Part shown: piece after piece, positions 52,260-61,076 of the stretch
How positions within the stretch are numbered: position 1 is the stretch's first letter
How the letters are laid out: the number at the start of each line of letters is the position of its first letter
NCBI RefSeq assembly: GCF_012913485.1
Contig: NZ_CP051774.1
Location: 1,488,001 to 1,552,000 of the forward strand
Length of the DNA stretch: 64,000 nucleotides
Direction: 5' to 3'
Source: Luteolibacter luteus
Lineage (GTDB): Bacteria; Verrucomicrobiota; Verrucomicrobiia; Verrucomicrobiales; Akkermansiaceae
Position numbers and translations under genes: made by a program
Notes under the pieces: generated by a model
What the model was told of the DNA's origin: nothing
Seen by the model: the letters and a program-made list of their open reading frames with translations, nothing else
The model's database searches: none

Positions 52260-52585
52260 TTGCCCGCATCGCCGCGTCCCGCGTCGCCCTCGCCGCGGAT
52301 CTCGCCGAAGTTCGGCGGCGCTTGGATGTGCCCACCCGGATGAAGGAATCCATCCTTTCCAAGCCCTTGGCATGGTTTGGCGGCTCGCTGGGTGCGGGCT
52401 TCCTGGCCAGCGCCCTTTTGAAGAAAAAACGGGTTCCGCCTGCGGAAAAGGCCAAACGCGGATTCCTCGCCGTCGTTCTCGGCGGGCTCTTCACGATGGC
52501 CCGCCCTGCCCTCCAGAATTGGGCTCTTCAGGAAGCACGCAAGCGGTTTGCAATACCGCGTAATGACATCGGGCCCCATTCCTGA
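52223..52585 (+). CDS. YqjK-like hypothetical protein
   Basis: The 120-residue product reads EALIARIAASRVALAADLAE near the start, followed by VRRRLDVPTRMKESILSKPL, a hydrophobic segment (LAWFGGSLGAGFLASALLKK), and a second weakly hydrophobic stretch (RGFLAVVLGGLFTMARPALQ). It overlaps the YqjE-like gene by 37 bp and is the third gene of the set, the position of yqjK in enterobacteria. The similarity is in layout more than in sequence. Confidence 0.6.
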   Translation: MASQSQGQAEALIARIAASRVALAADLAEVRRRLDVPTRMKESILSKPLAWFGGSLGAGFLASALLKKKRVPPAEKAKRGFLAVVLGGLFTMARPALQNWALQEARKRFAIPRNDIGPHS

Positions 52586-52644
52586 GACATTGCAAAACTT
52601 CCCGCTTCCCATCCCCGAATCTTCCCGCTCTAAAGCACCGCCAC

Positions 52645-53727
52645 ATGTCCGAGCACCGCGTTCTCGACCACGTTGACGACTATCTCCGGCTTGGCCGCGA
52701 GTATGACTGTTCCGATGTCCATTTGCCGACGGCTTTCCCACCGGCATGGCGCCGTTATGGCCAGCTCCTTCCAATCTGGGCCGATCATCAACCGCTCACC
52801 GCTGAAGATACCGAGCGTCTCGCCCGATCCTTTCTCGGGGAACGCGAATGGAACCGACTTCAGGAAAGAGGCGACGTCGACTTCGCCTACTCGAACTCCG
52901 AAGGCCGCTTCCGCGCTTCCGTCATCAAGCAGCGCCTCGGCTACGAGCTCGTTTTCCGGATCATCAATTCGCAGTTGCGAAGCATGGAGGAACTCGATCT
53001 CCCGATCGAGCACCTTACCCCGCTCACCCGCTACCACAACGGCCTGATCCTGGTGACGGGTGCCGTGGGTTCGGGCAAGTCCACCACGCTCGCCGCGATC
53101 GTCGATTTCATCAATGCCGACCGCGAGGACCACATCCTCACGCTCGAAGACCCGATCGAATACGTCTTTGAATCGAAAGGCTGCCAAGTCAACCAACGCG
53201 AGGTGCACTCCCACACCGAGTCCTTCGCGAAGGCCCTCCGCGGCGCTCTCCGGGAAGACCCGGACGTGATCATGGTCGGTGAAATGCGCGACCTTGAGAC
53301 GATCTCGCTCGCGCTCACCGCTGCGGAAACGGGTCACTTGGTGCTCGGCACCCTGCACACCGGTAACGCTCCCCGTACGCTTGACCGTGTGCTCGACGTA
53401 TTCCCCACCGACCAGCGCGAACAGATCCGCATCATGGTGTCTGAATCGCTCCGCGGCATCCTTTCGCAACAGCTCGTCCCCCGCGCCGACGGCAATGGCC
53501 GTGTGCTCGCCCTCGAGCTGCTCGTGAACACGGCGGCCGTCTCCGCCACCATCCGGGATGGCAAGACCTTCATGCTCCCCGGCATCATGCAGACTGGTAA
53601 GAACGTCGGCATGATCACCATGGATGAGTCGCTCCGCCGCCTCTACATCAAAGGAGTCATCACCCAGGAAGAAGCTCTCTTCCGCTGTGAGGACAAGATC
53701 CAGATGCGCACCTTCTTCCAATCCTGA
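52645..53727 (+). CDS. pilT: Type IV pilus twitching motility ATPase PilT (copy 1)
   Basis: PilT is the hexameric ATPase that retracts type IV pili at the inner membrane. The 360-residue product has the N-terminal domain, Walker A (GAVGSGKSTTLAAI, about residues 138-151), the Asp box in HILTLEDPIEYVFE, Walker B (VIMVGEMRDLETISLALTAA) and a His box (LGTLHTGNAPRTLDRVLDVF). The C-terminal retraction helix is weakly kept (VSESLRGILSQQLVP). A second pilT follows after 24 bp. Such pairs are often PilT plus PilU; here both look PilT-like, with this one having more divergent N- and C-termini. Confidence 0.92.
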   Translation: MSEHRVLDHVDDYLRLGREYDCSDVHLPTAFPPAWRRYGQLLPIWADHQPLTAEDTERLARSFLGEREWNRLQERGDVDFAYSNSEGRFRASVIKQRLGYELVFRIINSQLRSMEELDLPIEHLTPLTRYHNGLILVTGAVGSGKSTTLAAIVDFINADREDHILTLEDPIEYVFESKGCQVNQREVHSHTESFAKALRGALREDPDVIMVGEMRDLETISLALTAAETGHLVLGTLHTGNAPRTLDRVLDVFPTDQREQIRIMVSESLRGILSQQLVPRADGNGRVLALELLVNTAAVSATIRDGKTFMLPGIMQTGKNVGMITMDESLRRLYIKGVITQEEALFRCEDKIQMRTFFQS

Positions 53728-53751
53728 TTCCCGCGATAGCGATAACCTGTC

Positions 53752-54861
53752 ATGGCCATTATCGACGCCTATTTCCAATACCTTGTCGCGAACAGGGGTT
53801 CCGACCTTCACCTTTCCGAAGGCCAGCCGCCGAAGATCCGCAAGCACGGTTCCGTGGTCGCCATTCCCGACCAGCCGGTTCTCGAGGGTGAATCCTTCAA
53901 GAACATGCTCGCGGAAATCTGTGATCCGAAAGCATTCGAGAAGTATCTTGAAAGCGGTGACCTCGACTTCGCCTACTCGATGGACGAGGAATCGCGTTTC
54001 CGCTGCAACTACCTGAAGCAAAACCGCGGTTTGGCAGCTGTCTTCCGTTTGATTCCCACGGAGATCATGTCGCTGGAATCCCTCGGGGTGCCAGAGGTCG
54101 TGAAGCAGTTCGGCCACATCCGCTCCGGCCTAGTGCTGGTGACCGGTCCGACCGGTTCGGGCAAGTCCACCACGCTGGCGGCGCTGCTCGACTACATCAA
54201 CACGAACTACAACCGGCACATCATCACGGTCGAGGAGCCGATCGAGTTCGTGCACCGCAACAAGCGCTCGATCATCACCCAGCGCGAAGTGCCGATCCAG
54301 ACGCCTTCCTTCTCCGACGGCCTGCGCGCCGCGCTTCGTGAAGACGCGGACATCGTGCTGGTGGGTGAGATGCGCGACCTTGAAACCATCTCGCTGGCCT
54401 TGACGGCAGCTGAAACGGGTCTGCTCGTGTTCGGCACCCTGCACACGAACAACGCCCGCAAGACCGTTGACCGTATCATTGACGTGTTCCCTGCCGACCA
54501 GCAGTCGCAGGTACGCACCATGCTCGCGGCTTCGCTGCGCGGCGTGCTCGCCCAGTTGCTCTGCAAGCGCGTGGACAAGCCGGGCCGGGTAGCCGTGCAC
54601 GAGATCCTCTTCGCCACCCCCGCGGTGTCGGCCATTATCCGTGAAGGTGCTACCCAGAAGCTCTACGATGTCATCACCGGCGGTAAGGGCGAGGGCATGC
54701 AGTTCATGGACGAATCCATCTGGAACCGCCTGCAGGATGGCGTGATCTCCCCGGAAGAAGCTTACATGAAGGCGATCGACAAGACGCGCTTCAAGAAGTT
54801 CCTGCCGGAGCGTTCCTCGCACCTCGGCGACGCCTCGGGCGAGAGCCCGCTGGAGCACTGA
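53752..54861 (+). CDS. pilT: Type IV pilus twitching motility ATPase PilT (copy 2)
   Basis: The 369-residue product is a second PilT. It has RGSDLHLSEGQPPKIRKHGS at the start, Walker A (GPTGSGKSTTLAALL, about 132-146), VEEPIEFVHRNKRSIITQRE, Walker B (ADIVLVGEMRDLETISLALT) and GTLHTNNARKTVDRIIDVFP. The segment LAASLRGVLAQLLCKRVD corresponds to the family's A-x-S-L-x-G-V-x-x-Q-x-L region, closer to standard PilT than copy 1. No pilin or other pil genes are in the window. A clear terminator follows at 54890, so the pair is the end of a transcript. Confidence 0.94.
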   Translation: MAIIDAYFQYLVANRGSDLHLSEGQPPKIRKHGSVVAIPDQPVLEGESFKNMLAEICDPKAFEKYLESGDLDFAYSMDEESRFRCNYLKQNRGLAAVFRLIPTEIMSLESLGVPEVVKQFGHIRSGLVLVTGPTGSGKSTTLAALLDYINTNYNRHIITVEEPIEFVHRNKRSIITQREVPIQTPSFSDGLRAALREDADIVLVGEMRDLETISLALTAAETGLLVFGTLHTNNARKTVDRIIDVFPADQQSQVRTMLAASLRGVLAQLLCKRVDKPGRVAVHEILFATPAVSAIIREGATQKLYDVITGGKGEGMQFMDESIWNRLQDGVISPEEAYMKAIDKTRFKKFLPERSSHLGDASGESPLEH

Positions 54862-54889
54862 AGGATCCACGGAATTTTTTCCAAATGCG

Positions 54890-54917
54890 AAAGGCGGGCC
54901 TGCGGGTCCGCCTTTTT
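54890..54917 (+). terminator. Intrinsic terminator after the pilT pair
   Basis: AAAGGCGG (54890-54897) pairs with CCGCCTTT (54908-54915); a T-run continues to 54917. The stem is GC-rich and lies 28 bp past the second pilT stop and well before the next gene at 55006, so it is a standard rho-independent terminator. Confidence 0.85.
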
Positions 54918-55005
54918 CGTTTACCCCGGTGACGAGTTCCGATGTTCACTTTACCTCACCCTACCGTTCCGATAGCGTCCGCGTCCTGAAAAGCCTCCCC
55001 TTGTA

Positions 55006-56445
55006 ATGCCCCTGCCGGAAACCCTCTCCTTCAGTTGCCCTCATTGTAGCACCCGGCTGACGGTTCCCGCAAAACTGGCTGGCGTCACGGGCCCTTGCCC
55101 TAGTTGCAAGCAAAGCATCACAGCCCCGGCCCTCGCGTCAGCCCCCGAACCGGAGCCAGTGCCTGTAGAGGTCGCACCTCAAGCTATCCAAGCCCCCTCC
55201 CAACCGCTGTCCGGTCAGGCTGCGGCTATCGCACCGCTTGCCCTGCCCACCCAGCAGGAGTTACCCCTCGCCGCTTCCGAAGCGCCTCCGCCAAGCGTTC
55301 CGGCGCACCCTCCGGTGCCCGCAAACGACGAACCGGTGCTAGTCGAAGTCTCCCCGGTCCCAGTTCCGGAAGGACACCGGATCAAGCCCGAGCCGAGGAA
55401 CAGGCGGGAGAAATCCGCGGCTTCTCCGATCTCGCCAAAACACAGCACCGGGGACGAGACGATGCGCCGGTCTGAGCAGGCCTACACTTCTCCAAGCACC
55501 CCGGGGACCAGCCGAGTCCTCCGGGCCTCGGGAGCCGCCGCGTTCTGTGCGGTGGCGACGACACTCAGCTACCTGCTCCTCTATTTTTTCCTCCCGACGG
55601 GCCCAGGAAAAAAGCTCAAGGAGGCATCCAAGCCTCTCGCGAACCCTCCTCCGAAGACCGCTGCCGCCTCTCCGGAAAGTCCGCCCACCCCGCCCGCTCC
55701 AGAAAAAACTACCACGGCACCCTTGCAGGCTCCGCAGAGTGTCACGGCGGACGATTCCATCCCCTCGCCTGAAGCCAGCGAGAAGGAATCTCCTGCTGTC
55801 CTCGCCAACAATGTCTTGGACAGCTTCCTGAATGCGAAGGACGCAGCTTCCCGTGTCGGATTGGTCGAGCCCGCCGCCACCGAAGAAGAGCTGGCAGCCA
55901 CGCTGCTCAAAAGCCCGCTCCCGGAAATTGCCCGGATCCTTCCGGACCTTCCGCAGCGGGATGCCGTCGAACAATTCACCGACTACCCGTACCGCGTCTC
56001 CTTCTTCCTGCAGAGCGGGCGCAATGTGGACTTCACGATCGTGGTCCGGCAACGCGGGGAACAAGCCCCGAAGGTCTTCCTGCCCGCCTTCCTTGATCTT
56101 GCCGGCGGCCGACTCTCGGCTTTCGCCAAGGAGCCGAACAAGAGTGATCCCGTCACCTTCCACGTCATCCTGGATCCCCTCTCGGTCTGCCATGACGATC
56201 AAGTTCCCGGTGCCGACAGGAAGATCACCTTCAAGCTACTGCCGAGCATGTTCGGGAAGGAGATCACCCGTGCCTACGTTTCCTCGGGTTCGCGCTTCGC
56301 CCAAATGGTCGGAGATCCGAATTCGTCGCTCCGTTGGGGGGTCCGCATGCGGGCCACGATCACGGTGCAGTGGAACTACACCGAAGATCCACAAAAGCCG
56401 TATTTGGAGCTGATGAATATCAGTTCCCTGAATTGGAACTCTTGA
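55006..56445 (+). CDS. Zinc-ribbon, proline-rich, single-helix membrane protein
   Basis: The 479-residue product starts with a zinc ribbon (FSCPHCSTRLTVPAKLAGVT with CPSC following; two CxxC pairs). A long Pro/Ala/Glu-rich region (residues about 40-165) precedes one membrane helix (about 172-192, AAFCAVATTLSYLLLYFFLP). A second Pro-rich linker leads to a C-terminal globular domain from about 265 (SPAVLANNVLDSFLNAKDAA) that is strand-rich at its end (MRATITVQWNYTEDPQKPYL). The N-terminus is cytoplasmic and the domain extracytoplasmic. I do not recognise the C-terminal domain. Its end overlaps the convergent rhodanese gene by 26 bp. Confidence 0.75.
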   Translation: MPLPETLSFSCPHCSTRLTVPAKLAGVTGPCPSCKQSITAPALASAPEPEPVPVEVAPQAIQAPSQPLSGQAAAIAPLALPTQQELPLAASEAPPPSVPAHPPVPANDEPVLVEVSPVPVPEGHRIKPEPRNRREKSAASPISPKHSTGDETMRRSEQAYTSPSTPGTSRVLRASGAAAFCAVATTLSYLLLYFFLPTGPGKKLKEASKPLANPPPKTAAASPESPPTPPAPEKTTTAPLQAPQSVTADDSIPSPEASEKESPAVLANNVLDSFLNAKDAASRVGLVEPAATEEELAATLLKSPLPEIARILPDLPQRDAVEQFTDYPYRVSFFLQSGRNVDFTIVVRQRGEQAPKVFLPAFLDLAGGRLSAFAKEPNKSDPVTFHVILDPLSVCHDDQVPGADRKITFKLLPSMFGKEITRAYVSSGSRFAQMVGDPNSSLRWGVRMRATITVQWNYTEDPQKPYLELMNISSLNWNS

Positions 56446-56890
56446 GCATCCCGGCAGCCTGCAAGGCTGCCGAGCCACCGTGGAGCGCCTTCACTTCGGG
56501 GGGCATGCCGTATTCCCGCAAGCGTTTCACCACTTCCTTGCTGATGCCGCAGCCGACGTCCCCGCAATAAACCACCGCGCGCTGGGCACTACCAAGGCGC
56601 TCGATGGAAGCTTCCAATTGTTCCTCGAAACTTCCGCCACCAACCGTGGTAAGATGGATGGAACCTGGAATTCCATCCCGCTTCCACTCGGCTTCCGGGC
56701 GCGCATCGATCCAAAGCACGTCCTTCCACTCCGCTTGCACGGTAGCCAGGCAAATCTCCTCCGGGCCAATCTGCGCAGGGTCGCACGTTACATTCACCGT
56801 CCGGTCCGGCGGACCCGCGATCTTCCATGTCGCCACCGCACCAAGCGATGACAAGACAAGAACCAGCGCGAGTTCCGTAACCGTTCTCAT
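56420..56890 (-). CDS. Membrane-anchored rhodanese-like protein
   Basis: The 156-residue product has an N-terminal signal or anchor (TELALVLVLSSLGAVATWKI). The rhodanese domain follows with VLWIDARPEAEWKRDGIPGS, which has the typical D-x-R-x3-E-W pattern, and the active-site loop VVYCGDVGCGISKEVVKRLR with the catalytic Cys. Rhodaneses transfer sulfur from thiosulfate or persulfides; this one probably acts in the periplasm. Its start overlaps the DUF1573 stop by 4 bp (ATGA), so the two are coupled. Confidence 0.85.
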   Translation of the reverse strand: MRTVTELALVLVLSSLGAVATWKIAGPPDRTVNVTCDPAQIGPEEICLATVQAEWKDVLWIDARPEAEWKRDGIPGSIHLTTVGGGSFEEQLEASIERLGSAQRAVVYCGDVGCGISKEVVKRLREYGMPPEVKALHGGSAALQAAGMLKSSNSGN

Positions 56891-57582
56891 GGCTTGCCTG
56901 CCGTGGCTGCTGCCGGCTTCACGGGATTCTTCACGACCATGAAGACCCGCTGGGTCCGATAGCGGCGGGAACCATGGTCCGTCTCAAGATGAACCACGCC
57001 CATCGCGACGTTGCTGGTGCTCACGGGAGTGATGACGACCTCGTATTTTTTCCCTTCCTCGACGGTCTTGAGCTCTTGCTTGAAGCGAGTATCGGCACCG
57101 GAGATGGTAGTGATCTTGATCGGCTTCTCATCCTTCATGGTCACCGTCACCGTCTTTGGCTTCGCTTCCTCACCCACTTCCCAAAAGAGGGACTTCGGCT
57201 CCACAACCACGAGTTCCGGAACCTTCACACGAATGTTTAGCGTGATCGAGGGCTGGGTTTCCGGATCCCCTTTCAGGAAAACATGAAGCGGCTTGTCGAC
57301 GGTGCCCACCACGTCGCCGAGGTCGTAGGAAAACCGGATCAGGCCGCTCTGGCCCGGCTTGTAGGTCAGGCCGCCCTTGATGCCCGCCTGAATGCAGGTG
57401 CAGCCGGCATCGGCCCGGAGAATTTCCACGGTTTGGTCCGACTCGTTCTTGAAATTGAAGTCCGCCGCCACCGACTTCTCATCCACGCCTACGGTGATCT
57501 CTTTCGTCGTTTCGTCGAAGGTCAACGGCGCCGCCGAGAGGGACGCACAGAGTGCCAGGCACCAGAACATCAGGACTTTCAT
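56887..57582 (-). CDS. DUF1573 secreted protein
   Basis: The 231-residue product has a signal peptide (MKVLMFWCLALCASLSAAPL). The first domain (FNFKNESDQTVEILRADAGC, then TCIQAGIKGGLTYKPGQSGL) is the DUF1573 pattern, an Ig-like fold with the C-x-C pair. A second similar beta domain follows (VVVEPKSLFWEVGEEAKPKT). DUF1573 proteins are common in Verrucomicrobiota, Planctomycetota and Bacteroidota and their role is unknown. The start at 57582 begins the signal peptide; the frame is open to 57618. Coupled to the rhodanese gene. Confidence 0.85.
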   Translation of the reverse strand: MKVLMFWCLALCASLSAAPLTFDETTKEITVGVDEKSVAADFNFKNESDQTVEILRADAGCTCIQAGIKGGLTYKPGQSGLIRFSYDLGDVVGTVDKPLHVFLKGDPETQPSITLNIRVKVPELVVVEPKSLFWEVGEEAKPKTVTVTMKDEKPIKITTISGADTRFKQELKTVEEGKKYEVVITPVSTSNVAMGVVHLETDHGSRRYRTQRVFMVVKNPVKPAAATAGKP

Positions 57583-57666
57583 CGCCTGACTAATGGCCTC
57601 TCCGGCCGCGCCGCGCAAGCCCGGCGCTCTACAGAGGGCGTCCGCAGGTCGCTACGGGCAGCCAAG

Positions 57667-58722
57667 TCATTCAGGCTTCGCTCCATAGACTCCATCCTTC
57701 TCTGGCGATGGAAGCGTTGGTTTCGAGTCCTGGGGGCGATCTTCGGCGAGCCATTTATTCCCGAAAAAAACAAAGGACCCAGGATCGGCTCCAGCCCCGA
57801 TGTTAATCTCGGAGCCGACTTGCTCCCGACGAAAAGTGATCGTGTTTCCAGAAATCTTCACATCCCCGCAGACAAGGAAGCCCTTGGTCGTGGTCTCCTG
57901 CAGGATCCGGAAGATCCACTTCACGGGTCTTACAATCGTATTACCCGTGAATTCCGCACCGCGCACGCCGGTGAACGCACAAGCACAGGTGCCGCCTTCG
58001 ATCCGGTTGTCGCGAATCATGATATCCTTCGCTTCATAATTCGCACCCGCAGGCCGGAAGTAGTCCGCCCCAGTGGAGCCTCCCGCTTGGATCGGCCGTT
58101 CCCCGGCATTGATCAGGGTGCATCGCTCGATGGTGATGTTCCTACATCCGCCTTTGAACTGCGGGCCGGTGTGCTGGGAGAAACCCTCCTTCCCGGTGAT
58201 CTTGCAATCGCTGATCACCGCATCACTACAACCTACGAAATCGATCGCTTGGCCGCCCCAACCTGAGATCTCACAATGGCTGATGCGGAGATCCTTGAGC
58301 CCCGAACACTTGATGCCATCGAAGTTCCCCTTGGGTCCGATGTCAGACACCGAAAGATGTTCGAGAAGAACGCCGGCGACAGGATTGTCGCGCTGCCCTC
58401 CATCGTCGAGATTGATGCCATTCGCGCTCTGCCCGCTGCACCTGAGATGACGGAGCTTCAAACCGGGACAACGGCTGAAGTGCCAAGCTTGCGTGCCTCC
58501 CTCGAAATGAGGGGGCTTTTCCGGATCGAGCGCCTCGACGGTGAGGTCAGGTATATTCGAAACGGAGCTTCCCCCCGGATACTCTCCCGGGGCGATCCTG
58601 AGGATATCCCCTTCCGTCAGCCTCGGAAGGACATCCCTCAAGGCAGCCGCATCACGAACCTCGATCGTGGCCGCAACCAGAGGGCTAGAAAGGAACAGAA
58701 GAGCGAGGAGGGAGAGCCGCAT
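57667..58722 (-). CDS. Secreted parallel beta-helix protein (polysaccharide-lyase-like)
   Basis: The 351-residue product has a signal peptide (MRLSLLALLFLSSPLVAATI), then AAALRDVLPRLTEGDILRIA PGEY-type opening of right-handed beta-helix proteins. Repeats such as ISHCEISGWGGQAIDFVGCS and ITIERCTLINAGERPIQAGG follow. This is the Beta_helix/chondroitinase-B-like layout; catalytic residues are not clear, so binding or lyase activity are both possible. The frame is open to 58788; the start at 58722 begins the signal. 84 bp upstream of the DUF1573 gene on the same strand. Confidence 0.8.
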   Translation of the reverse strand: MRLSLLALLFLSSPLVAATIEVRDAAALRDVLPRLTEGDILRIAPGEYPGGSSVSNIPDLTVEALDPEKPPHFEGGTQAWHFSRCPGLKLRHLRCSGQSANGINLDDGGQRDNPVAGVLLEHLSVSDIGPKGNFDGIKCSGLKDLRISHCEISGWGGQAIDFVGCSDAVISDCKITGKEGFSQHTGPQFKGGCRNITIERCTLINAGERPIQAGGSTGADYFRPAGANYEAKDIMIRDNRIEGGTCACAFTGVRGAEFTGNTIVRPVKWIFRILQETTTKGFLVCGDVKISGNTITFRREQVGSEINIGAGADPGSFVFFGNKWLAEDRPQDSKPTLPSPEKDGVYGAKPE

Positions 58723-58797
58723 CCGGACACTACGCAGCAGAGGCGACATGCCATTCATGGATCCGAAAGAACGGAAACGCCATCCCACTGCCTTGCT

Positions 58798-59604
58798 TCA
58801 TGCCTTCTTCTTTGCCGCCTCCCAAGCTTCATCCATCTGGTGCGGCGTCGCCTCTTCCAAGGTCATCCCCTGCTTCTTCAAGCGCCGCTCCATTTCATCG
58901 AAGCGGCGTTCAAATTTGTCATTGGCGGCAGCGAGAACCACCTCGGGATCCAGCTTCCGGAAACGAGCCAAGTTCACCACCGAGAACAAAAGATCACCGA
59001 GCTCCTCATCCACGGCCGCGAGATCCTGTTCGTCCACCGCCGCTTCAAGCTCCTGCACTTCCTCGCGGATCTTCGCGAGCACCCCGCACTGTGTCGGCCA
59101 ATCAAAACCGACCTTCGCCGCCTTCTTTTGAAGCTTCGAAGCACGCAGCAAGGACGGCAGGCCTTTGCCAACCCCATGGAGATAGGCCTCCTCGCTGGTG
59201 CCCTTCTCCTCGCGTTTGATCTCGTCCCACTGCTGAAGTACGGCATCCGACGTATTTGCGGCAGCACCGGAAAACACATGAGGATGGCGGCGGACCAGCT
59301 TGTCCGAGACCCCCTTCGCCACCTCGTCGAGGTTGAAACGACCGGACTCCTCGGCCAATTCGCTGTGAAACACGACCTGTAGCAGCAGGTCACCGAGTTC
59401 CTCCTTCAAATGCTCCATGTCGCAGCGCTGGATCGCATCCACGGTCTCATAGGCTTCCTCGATCAAGTTCGTCACCAGGCTCCCGTGGGTCTGCTCCGCA
59501 TCCCAAGGACAACCGCCCGGTGCGCGAAGCCGGTGCATGATCGCCCGCAGCCGTTCCAATTGGCGGCCGGGCTCGGAAAGGCTGATCATTTCGGCATCGG
59601 TCAT
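58798..59604 (-). CDS. mazG: Nucleoside triphosphate pyrophosphohydrolase MazG
   Basis: MazG hydrolyses nucleoside triphosphates to monophosphates, limiting damaged nucleotides and ppGpp-related stress. The 268-residue product has LRAPGGCPWDAEQTHGSLVT and NLIEEAYETVDAIQRCDMEH, with the metal-binding E-E-x2-E, then EELGDLLLQVVFHSELAEES, the E-x2-D motif. A second, C-terminal MazG repeat follows (EELGDLLFSVVNLARFRKLD). The start overlaps the rhomboid stop by 4 bp (ATGA), so mazG is translated after it. Confidence 0.95.
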   Translation of the reverse strand: MTDAEMISLSEPGRQLERLRAIMHRLRAPGGCPWDAEQTHGSLVTNLIEEAYETVDAIQRCDMEHLKEELGDLLLQVVFHSELAEESGRFNLDEVAKGVSDKLVRRHPHVFSGAAANTSDAVLQQWDEIKREEKGTSEEAYLHGVGKGLPSLLRASKLQKKAAKVGFDWPTQCGVLAKIREEVQELEAAVDEQDLAAVDEELGDLLFSVVNLARFRKLDPEVVLAAANDKFERRFDEMERRLKKQGMTLEEATPHQMDEAWEAAKKKA

Positions 59605-60494
59605 AGCTCGTCTTTGGACTTGGAGGCTTTTTGGAGAATCTCGCGTTCGCGTTCCGTCAGGCTCTGAATGCCTTCACGGCCGATCTTGTCGAGAATACGA
59701 TCCACCTCGGACGACGACACATCGACCTCGGAACGAGGGCGAAGCTTGGGCGCGGACTTCCGGCGGAATTCCTTCGGGCGAATGACTTTCGACGCCGAAC
59801 CCTTCCGCAGCAGGAACGGAAAGCGCATCAGGATGAAACCGAGAATGGCTCCACCCAAGTGACCGGCCTCACCACCGCTATTCCGGAAGAAGGACCCGCC
59901 AATCACGACGTCGCCCACGATGACTGCCACCGCCAAGCCAATCACGCACCAGGCAAAGGTCCGCATCGAGAGCGTCACCGGCGGGATGAGCAAACTCACC
60001 ATCGCATTCGGGGAAATCACCGCGGTGCCAATCATCAGCCCGTAAATCCCGGCGGAAGCGCCTACCAAAGGCGAGTCCGTGGAATCGGGAAGAATCCCGA
60101 CCAAGGCAAGCAAGGTAAAGAACAGTGCTCCCGCGACACCGCAAAGCAGATAGAAGGCAATGAAACGACCGGTCCCCCACCAACGCTCCACCCAAGGACC
60201 AAAGAAAAAGAGCGCCACGCAATTGAAGGCGATATGCAGCAAGCCGTAGTGAAGGAACTGGAAGGTGACGAGTTCCCAGATCCTTCCCTCCTTGAAGGCA
60301 CTCTCAATGGTGAAACAAAACTGCTGGTTAATGATCCCGAAAGTCCGGCCATCCTTCCGGGTCAGCAGGTCGATCAAGAAGATCGCGATATTCGCGATCA
60401 ACAGGAACTTGGTGACCGGCGGCAAAGGCGGACGCCCCCCTGCGGTGTAGCGCGCTTCTTCATCACGAAAGTAATCCCGGTCGGCAGTTCCCAT
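59601..60494 (-). CDS. Rhomboid family intramembrane serine protease
   Basis: The 297-residue product has six or more membrane helices. The serine nucleophile is in SPLVGASAGIYGL (G-A-S-A-G) and the catalytic His in EAGHLGGAILGFILM. ELVTFQFLHYGLLHIAFNCV holds the family's H-x2-x-x-H-x2-x-N motif. The soluble C-terminal tail (DVSSSEVDRILDKIGREGIQ, SLTEREREILQKASKSKDEL) is the common rhomboid-associated motif in Bacteroidota-like groups. It cleaves membrane proteins within the bilayer. It is followed by mazG with a 4-bp overlap. Confidence 0.93.
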   Translation of the reverse strand: MGTADRDYFRDEEARYTAGGRPPLPPVTKFLLIANIAIFLIDLLTRKDGRTFGIINQQFCFTIESAFKEGRIWELVTFQFLHYGLLHIAFNCVALFFFGPWVERWWGTGRFIAFYLLCGVAGALFFTLLALVGILPDSTDSPLVGASAGIYGLMIGTAVISPNAMVSLLIPPVTLSMRTFAWCVIGLAVAVIVGDVVIGGSFFRNSGGEAGHLGGAILGFILMRFPFLLRKGSASKVIRPKEFRRKSAPKLRPRSEVDVSSSEVDRILDKIGREGIQSLTEREREILQKASKSKDEL

Positions 60495-60560
60495 CCGCCG
60501 CAGGGGTTAACACGCGCTTCCTCCGTCCGCAAGGGCGCGCCTCAAAGGTAGCCAAGCCTT

Positions 60561-61076
60561 TTACTTTTCGTCCTTCGACTTCGGTTTGCCCGGTTTGAGC
60601 TCCACCGAAATGATCAGACGTCCGCCGCGCCATTCAGGCCCAAGCACCAGTAGCGGCTTGTCCGGCGTCATCGCGGCATCCGTCTTCAGAATCTTCTTCT
60701 GGGCGATCCAGAGTTCCACATCCATCCGCATCAGCTCTGTCGACAGATGGCTCTGGGCCTCGAAACGTAGGAGCACTTCGTTGCTCGGTGCCAGCGGCTT
60801 CGCCCAGTTCTCGTAAGTTCGGTAGAGCGGCATCATGTCCCGCCCGAGCTCCCTGTATTTCGAGAATCGCAGGCGCTCGTCCTTGGAAAGGCGGGCCGAT
60901 GTGTCGGAGGCAATCTCCTTGGCACGCGGACCCGCAGCCGAGGCCTCGCCATTTGTCCCGTAGTAAACCACCACGGTGACGGTTCCGATGACATCCTTGC
61001 CGGGATCAGTCTGGGCCGAAGCCACACCTACCCCCAGCAGGGAGATCCAGAAAATCGCCTGACGCCTATTCATCAC
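60561..61076 (-). CDS. Secreted protein of the ECF-sigma operon
   Basis: The 171-residue product has a signal peptide (MMNRRQAIFWISLLGVGVAS). The mature part is strand-rich (DVIGTVTVVVYYGTNGEASA) with a helical middle (ARLSKDERLRFSKYRELGRD) and a C-terminal RGGRLIISVELKPGKPKSKD. I do not recognise a family. Its ATG overlaps the anti-sigma-like stop by 4 bp, so it is the third gene of this operon. Confidence 0.7.
   Translation of the reverse strand: MMNRRQAIFWISLLGVGVASAQTDPGKDVIGTVTVVVYYGTNGEASAAGPRAKEIASDTSARLSKDERLRFSKYRELGRDMMPLYRTYENWAKPLAPSNEVLLRFEAQSHLSTELMRMDVELWIAQKKILKTDAAMTPDKPLLVLGPEWRGGRLIISVELKPGKPKSKDEK

Noticed and set aside
52630..54117. A 495-residue frame antisense to the pilT pair
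   Set aside because: PilT Walker motifs on the plus strand are unambiguous; the antisense frame has no family features.
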